A DNA stretch of 9,525 bases. It comes from Eubacterium sp. GTDB lineage: Bacteria > Bacillota_A > Clostridia > Lachnospirales > Lachnospiraceae. A model generated the notes under the pieces. That model was not told the origin of the DNA. It did no database searches and worked only from the letters and a program-made list of their open reading frames with translations. Made by a program: the position numbers and the translations under genes. Positions 6,026 through 9,525 of this stretch are shown piece by piece. The stretch spans positions 1 to 9,525 of the forward strand of contig JAFVEX010000129.1 in the NCBI GenBank assembly GCA_017475785.1, written 5' to 3'. Numbering within the stretch: the first letter of the stretch is position 1; each line of letters opens with the position of its first letter.

Positions 6026-7080
6026 GAGTCGTATTTATGGGAACGCCTGACTTCGCGGCCGCCAGCCTGGAGAGAACCGCAGAGGCGGGACATGAGATTC
6101 TGGCTGCCGTGACAGGCGAGGACAAGCCGGTCGGGCGCGGCAACAAGATTCAGTTCTGCGCGGTCAAGCAGACGGCGCTGAAGTATGGAATCCCCGTACT
6201 GCAGCCGCAGGGAGTAAGAGGCGATGAGATTTATGAGACCCTTCGTGAGTTGGATCCGGAGATCATCATCGTATCGGCCTACGGGCATATCATTCCGAAA
6301 CGCATTCTCGACCTGCCGCCATACGGCTGCATCAATGTGCACGCGTCCCTTCTTCCCGCGTATCGAGGCGCGGCGCCGATCCAGTGGGCAGTGATTGACG
6401 GGCAGAAGGTCTCCGGCGTCACCATCATGCAGATGAATGAAGGGCTGGATACCGGCGATATGATCGCCCGCGCGGAGGTTGAGCTGGCGCCAGATGAGAC
6501 GGGCGGATCACTGTTTGACCGCCTGAGCAGTGTCGGCGCGGAACTATTAACGAAGACGCTTGAGCAGATTGCGGCAGGAACAGTGGACGCCGCGCCCCAG
6601 CCGGCAGAGAGCCCGACCCCTTACGCGCGGATGATCCGGAAGCAGGACGGGAAAATAGACTGGACGCGCTCTGCGGTACAGATTGAGCGGCTGATACGCG
6701 GATTAAATCCCTGGCCGTCTGCCTACACAGAACTGGAAGGCAGGATGCTGAAGATCTGGAGCGCCGAGGTCTGTCCGTCACCTGATGCGGAAGGCAGTCT
6801 TCCAGGGGCTGCGCGGCAGGCTGATGAACGGGTCTGTGAAAACAGCTGCTCAGAGGATGCGGCAGCACCACAGCCGGACGGGATTCGTGAAAACAAAGAC
6901 TCAGATGGCGCCGCGGCACTGCGGCCAGGCACGATCTGTGAGGTTACAAAAAGCGGTTTTTCAGTGCAGACCGGCGAGGGAGTGCTCAGGATCCTGGAGC
7001 TGCAGCTCGCCGGAAAGAAGCGCATGCAGGCTGCAGAGTTTCTGCGCGGTTTCCAGCTGCAGGAAGGAGCGTATTTATGA
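6022..7080 (+). CDS. fmt: Methionyl-tRNA formyltransferase with an interdomain insertion
   Basis: Transfers formyl from 10-formyltetrahydrofolate to Met-tRNA(fMet), making the initiator tRNA. The N-terminal Rossmann-like domain begins RVVFMGTPDF, so the UUG at 6022 is the best start: starting at the ATG at 6037 would remove the first beta strand. Catalytic residues fit N105, H107 (NVHASLLPAYRGAAPIQ) and D143 (EGLDTGD), matching E. coli 106/108/144. The C-terminal OB-like tRNA-binding domain includes IRGLNPWPSAYT and ends LRGFQLQEGAYL. At 352 residues it is about 35-40 longer than usual; the excess lies at about 251-300, between LKIWSAEV and RPGTICEV, is rich in Ala, Asp, Glu and Ser, and looks internally duplicated. 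The insertion sits in a surface loop between strands, so activity is probably kept. It overlaps def and the next gene by 4 bases each. Confidence 0.96.
   Translation: MRVVFMGTPDFAAASLERTAEAGHEILAAVTGEDKPVGRGNKIQFCAVKQTALKYGIPVLQPQGVRGDEIYETLRELDPEIIIVSAYGHIIPKRILDLPPYGCINVHASLLPAYRGAAPIQWAVIDGQKVSGVTIMQMNEGLDTGDMIARAEVELAPDETGGSLFDRLSSVGAELLTKTLEQIAAGTVDAAPQPAESPTPYARMIRKQDGKIDWTRSAVQIERLIRGLNPWPSAYTELEGRMLKIWSAEVCPSPDAEGSLPGAARQADERVCENSCSEDAAAPQPDGIRENKDSDGAAALRPGTICEVTKSGFSVQTGEGVLRILELQLAGKKRMQAAEFLRGFQLQEGAYL
6808..6909 (+). repeat. Degenerate in-frame tandem repeat (17/16 codons) in the fmt insertion
   Basis: Copy A (6808-6858, AARQADERVCENSCSED) and copy B (6862-6909, AAPQPDGIRENKDSDG) align with one codon gap. 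GTGAAAACA recurs at 6836 and 6887, exactly 51 bases apart, followed in each case by CTCAGA and a GCG/GCA alanine run; a partial third AA-x-RP unit follows. The similarity is moderate, so an old duplication is likely but not certain. Confidence 0.4.
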
Positions 7081-7781
7081 GAAACGGTTATTATTATGGA
7101 TTTGACTGGACATATCTTCTGGTTATCGTCGCGCTGATTCTGACGCTGGCAGTGCAGGCAAAGATGAACAGTACGTTCAGCAAGTACAGCAAAATTGCCA
7201 GCATGAGCGGGATGACCGGCGCGATGGCAGCCCAGAAGATTCTGGAGAGCGAGGGGCTCTACAATGTGCGGGTGGAGCATGTATCCGGGTCGCTGACGGA
7301 TCACTACGATCCGCGGACAAAGGTAGTCAATCTGTCGGACGCGGTTTACGCGCAGCGTTCTCTCGCGGCGATCGGGGTTGCCGCGCATGAGTGCGGCCAC
7401 GCGATCCAGGACGCGCAGGATTATCAGCCGCTCAGGCTCCGGACGGCGCTGGTGCCGGCGGCAAATATCGGATCAACGGCTGCGTGGCCGCTGTTTCTGT
7501 TTGGACTGATTTTGTCCTTCCGGCCGCTGCTGACGATCGGTATTCTTTTGTTCTGCGCCGCACTGCTGTTTCAGATTGTGACGCTCCCGGTGGAATTCAA
7601 CGCCTCGCACCGGGCGCTGAAAAAGCTGGAATCCACAGGGCTGATGGCTTCCACTGAGATTACCGGATCCCGGAAGGTACTGTCTGCGGCAGCAATGACA
7701 TATGTCGCGGCGGTTGCTTCATCACTGCTCCAGCTGCTGCGTCTTGTGCTGCTCGCAGGAGGCGGGCGGAGAAGAAACTGA
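7077..7781 (+). CDS. YugP-type membrane zinc metallopeptidase (Zn_peptidase_2 family)
   Basis: A predicted integral membrane zinc peptidase of 234 residues, normal for this family, whose substrate is unknown. The motif HECGH at 104-108 (HExxH) gives two zinc-binding His and the catalytic Glu105. Upstream is the family block from the SGMTGAMAAQKILE segment (44-57) through DHYDPRTKVVNLSD (75-88), and downstream is PVEFNASHRALKKL (171-184), probably including a third ligand. Hydrophobic segments lie at about 12-28, 131-148, 151-170 and 203-227, with a basic C-terminal end (GGRRRN). ATG overlaps the fmt stop (ATGA), and AAGGAG (7064-7069) is 7 bases before it, a strong coupled start. Relatives commonly stand in the same place between fmt and rsmB in clostridia (recalled, not checked). 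A role in membrane protein quality control is a guess only. Confidence 0.92.
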   Translation: MRNGYYYGFDWTYLLVIVALILTLAVQAKMNSTFSKYSKIASMSGMTGAMAAQKILESEGLYNVRVEHVSGSLTDHYDPRTKVVNLSDAVYAQRSLAAIGVAAHECGHAIQDAQDYQPLRLRTALVPAANIGSTAAWPLFLFGLILSFRPLLTIGILLFCAALLFQIVTLPVEFNASHRALKKLESTGLMASTEITGSRKVLSAAAMTYVAAVASSLLQLLRLVLLAGGGRRRN

Positions 7782-7841
7782 CCGGAAACTGACGGGCAGT
7801 CTGTCAAATTGTGAGCATTCAGTTGTGAATTTTTCTTTATG

Positions 7842-7891
7842 GAAACGCTGATTTAATCCATCACCGATCAGCTCGAATTAATCAGTGTTTC
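7842..7891 (+). repeat. 12-bp inverted repeat (hairpin) in the peptidase-rsmB gap
   Basis: GAAACGCTGATT (7842-7853) pairs with AATCAGTGTTTC (7880-7891), with one G-U pair, and AAT/ATT can add three more pairs after a one-base bulge, leaving a 19-base loop. Only TTT follows, so it is at best a weak terminator. The left arm and loop resemble the - strand of the 5441-5459 hairpin. The remainder of the 7782-7935 gap holds a weak 7-bp hairpin at 7790-7806 and no convincing promoter. Confidence 0.55.
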
Positions 7892-7935
7892 TTTAGATAG
7901 TTGTTGGATTTTCAGTGAGAGGCCGGACAGGAAGA

Positions 7936-9303
7936 ATGAGAGAGTGTGACCCAAGAAGTCTTGCGCTGGATACACTTCTGGCAGTCGAAAAGGAACAGCG
8001 CCCCGGCCATCTGGTCATGCGAGACGTGCTGGCCTCACACCCGGAGCTGGATCCGCGGGATGTGCGTTTTTACAGAAAGCTGGTCGAGGGGTGTCTGGAA
8101 AACTTCATACGTCTGGATTACATCATTGATCAGTTTGCAAAGACAAAGACCGGCAGGATGAAGCCCGTAGTGCGGGAGATTCTTCGCATGGCGGTTTACC
8201 AGATTTTCGAGCTGGATTCCGTTCCGGACTCAGCCGCTGTTAATGAGGCGGTCCGGCTGGCCTCCCGGAGAGGACTCGGCAATCTGCGCGGCTTCGTAAA
8301 CGGCGTTCTGCGAAATATCATCCGCGGAAGGGAAGAAATAACCTGGCCGGACAGAGAGACCGATCCGACCCGGTATCTCAGCATTATGTATTCTGTACCG
8401 GCGCATCTTGTGGAGCGCTGGCGCGGGCAGCTTGGAACAGCCCGCACAGAAATCATCTGCGGCGCGTTTCAGGAAGAGCCGCCGCTGACGGTCCGGCTGC
8501 GCGGGATCCAGTCCGGCAAGTGTGCATCAGCAGATGAGGCAGAGGCACTTCTGGCAGATCAGCTGACCGGAACCGTTACCGCAGAACCCGCTCCCTATGT
8601 TCCGTTTGCGCGGATTCTCAAGGGAGTTGCGGATCTGGAAAAACTGCCGGCCTTTCAAAATGGTCTGATTGCGGTGCAGGATGTCAGCTCTATGCTGGCA
8701 GTTCTGGCAGCGGGAATCCGGCCGGGAGATACCGTGCTGGATCTTGCGGCGGCACCCGGCGGAAAAAGTCTGCTCGCGGCTGATTTGCTGCAGGGCAGCG
8801 GGCATGTTATTTCTCGCGATATTTCAGAGCGCAAAACAGCGCTGATCACCGAAAACGCAGAGCGTCTCGGTATTCAAAACATCGAAATCCAGGTGCATGA
8901 CGCGGCAGAGTTCGATCCGTCCATGGAAGGAAGGGCAGACGTCGTTCTCGCGGATCTTCCCTGCTCCGGACTGGGCGTTATCGGAAGAAAACCGGACATA
9001 CGCTATCACGTGTCTGATGAAAAAACGGAGAGCCTGGCGCAGCTGCAGCGGAAGATTCTGCTGAACGCAGTCCGGTATTGCAGACCAGGCGGAACGCTGC
9101 TGTACAGTACGTGCACCTTCGACCCGCGTGAAAACGAAGAAAACGCGGCCTGGCTGGAGGAGCACACAGACGCGCGGCCCGACCCGGTCGCGCCGTTTCT
9201 TCCGGCCGCGCTCGCCGCGGAAGCCGGAGACGGCTGCTCACTGCAGCTGTATCCCGGCGTGCATCAATGTGACGGGTTTTTCATTGCGCGCTTTAAAGTG
9301 TAG
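7936..9303 (+). CDS. rsmB: 16S rRNA (cytosine-967-C5)-methyltransferase RsmB (Sun/Fmu)
   Basis: Methylates C967 of 16S rRNA with S-adenosylmethionine. The product is 455 residues, normal for RsmB. Order: an N-terminal NusB-like RNA-binding domain (about 5-140), including the family signature FVNGVLRNI at 120-128; a linker; and the Rossmann methyltransferase with SAM loop DLAAAPGGK (269-277), acidic strand end SRDISERK, motif IV DLPCSGLG with C343, and motif VI STCTFDPRENE with C393. Those two cysteines are the release and nucleophile pair of RNA m5C methyltransferases. Start choice: ATG at 7936, with AGGA (7929-7932) close upstream; a GTG at 7915 in the same frame has no ribosome site and would add seven residues that do not look like the family. 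Last gene visible; in many relatives rlmN follows at once, but here a foldback element comes next. Confidence 0.95.
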   Translation: MRECDPRSLALDTLLAVEKEQRPGHLVMRDVLASHPELDPRDVRFYRKLVEGCLENFIRLDYIIDQFAKTKTGRMKPVVREILRMAVYQIFELDSVPDSAAVNEAVRLASRRGLGNLRGFVNGVLRNIIRGREEITWPDRETDPTRYLSIMYSVPAHLVERWRGQLGTARTEIICGAFQEEPPLTVRLRGIQSGKCASADEAEALLADQLTGTVTAEPAPYVPFARILKGVADLEKLPAFQNGLIAVQDVSSMLAVLAAGIRPGDTVLDLAAAPGGKSLLAADLLQGSGHVISRDISERKTALITENAERLGIQNIEIQVHDAAEFDPSMEGRADVVLADLPCSGLGVIGRKPDIRYHVSDEKTESLAQLQRKILLNAVRYCRPGGTLLYSTCTFDPRENEENAAWLEEHTDARPDPVAPFLPAALAAEAGDGCSLQLYPGVHQCDGFFIARFKV

Positions 9304-9331
9304 TTTGTCGGGATCGTGGTTTTTTATTTTC

Positions 9332-9524
9332 GCACTCACCGGATCAGTTTCTTCTGACGATCCGGCAAAAAGCTTCCAGGCCAGATGATAAGACCCGCTA
9401 ATTGCGCGAGGTGTTTATTCAAAAGGAGGAACAACCACCTCGCGCAATAACCGGCTCTAATCATCTTGTCCCGTAAGTCTTTTTATCGCCGAAGACCGTC
9501 AGAGGAAACTGATCCGCCTCGTGC
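9332..9524. repeat. Long imperfect inverted repeat (foldback element), reaching the window end
   Basis: Two arms of about 85 bases face each other around a 22-base apical loop (9414-9435) that contains AAAAGGAGGAAC. Paired blocks from the loop outward: ATTGCGCGAGGTG (9401-9413) with 9436-9448, 13 perfect pairs; 9383-9400 with 9449-9466, 14 of 18 paired with A-A and C-C mismatches; AAAAAG (9367-9372) with CTTTTT (9479-9484); CGGC (9363-9366) with GCCG (9488-9491); 9340-9359 with 9497-9516, 20 pairs with one G-U; and GCAC (9332-9335) with GTGC (9521-9524). The arms may continue past the window. No protein is encoded in it and no T run follows the visible part. It could be a MITE-like or palindromic intergenic repeat, or a structured RNA. 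Confidence 0.85.
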
Positions 9525-9525
9525 A

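Noticed and set aside
7915..7935. GTG at 7915 as the rsmB start
   Set aside because: No ribosome site precedes it, and the ATG at 7936 gives a normal RsmB N-terminus.
9317..9330. T-rich stretch after rsmB as an intrinsic terminator
   Set aside because: No GC-rich stem stands directly before it; the obvious stems lie after it.

Overview
The window is a stretch of conserved housekeeping genes, all on the + strand, from a fairly GC-rich member of the Firmicutes, most likely a clostridium of the Lachnospiraceae type. The evidence for this is the single-chain glycyl-tRNA synthetase, the order murE-like / priA / def / fmt / YugP-type peptidase / rsmB, strong GGAGG ribosome sites, and UUG starts. 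The family-level assignment is an inference from gene order and protein style; no species can be named from the sequence alone.

Layout. Bases 1-1243 hold the 3' nine-tenths of glyQS, cut by the window edge. A 265-base gap follows with a clear intrinsic terminator (1378-1404), a possible small RNA ending at that terminator, and a promoter candidate for the next operon. From 1509 to 9303 six genes run head to tail: a MurE-type Mur ligase (UUG start), PriA helicase, peptide deformylase, Met-tRNA formyltransferase (UUG start, overlapping def by 4 bases), a YugP-type membrane zinc peptidase (overlapping fmt by 4 bases), and the 16S rRNA m5C967 methyltransferase RsmB. After rsmB the last 220 bases hold no gene but contain a very long imperfect inverted repeat that reaches the window end.

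How the genes work together. Def and Fmt are the two halves of the formyl-methionine cycle: Fmt formylates initiator tRNA and Def removes the formyl group from the new protein. RsmB and GlyRS also serve translation. MurE belongs to peptidoglycan precursor synthesis and PriA to replication restart. The grouping looks like a general growth operon rather than an accessory island.

The unusual material is mostly between the genes. Three gaps (priA-def, YugP peptidase-rsmB, and after rsmB) hold hairpins, and two of these hairpins share sequence. The post-rsmB element is a near-200-base foldback. Within genes, the MurE is divergent at several normally conserved motifs, Fmt carries a roughly 50-residue insertion that seems to have grown by internal duplication, and the acidic tail of Def doubles as the ribosome binding site of fmt. 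No mobile element, phage, CRISPR or defence gene was seen.
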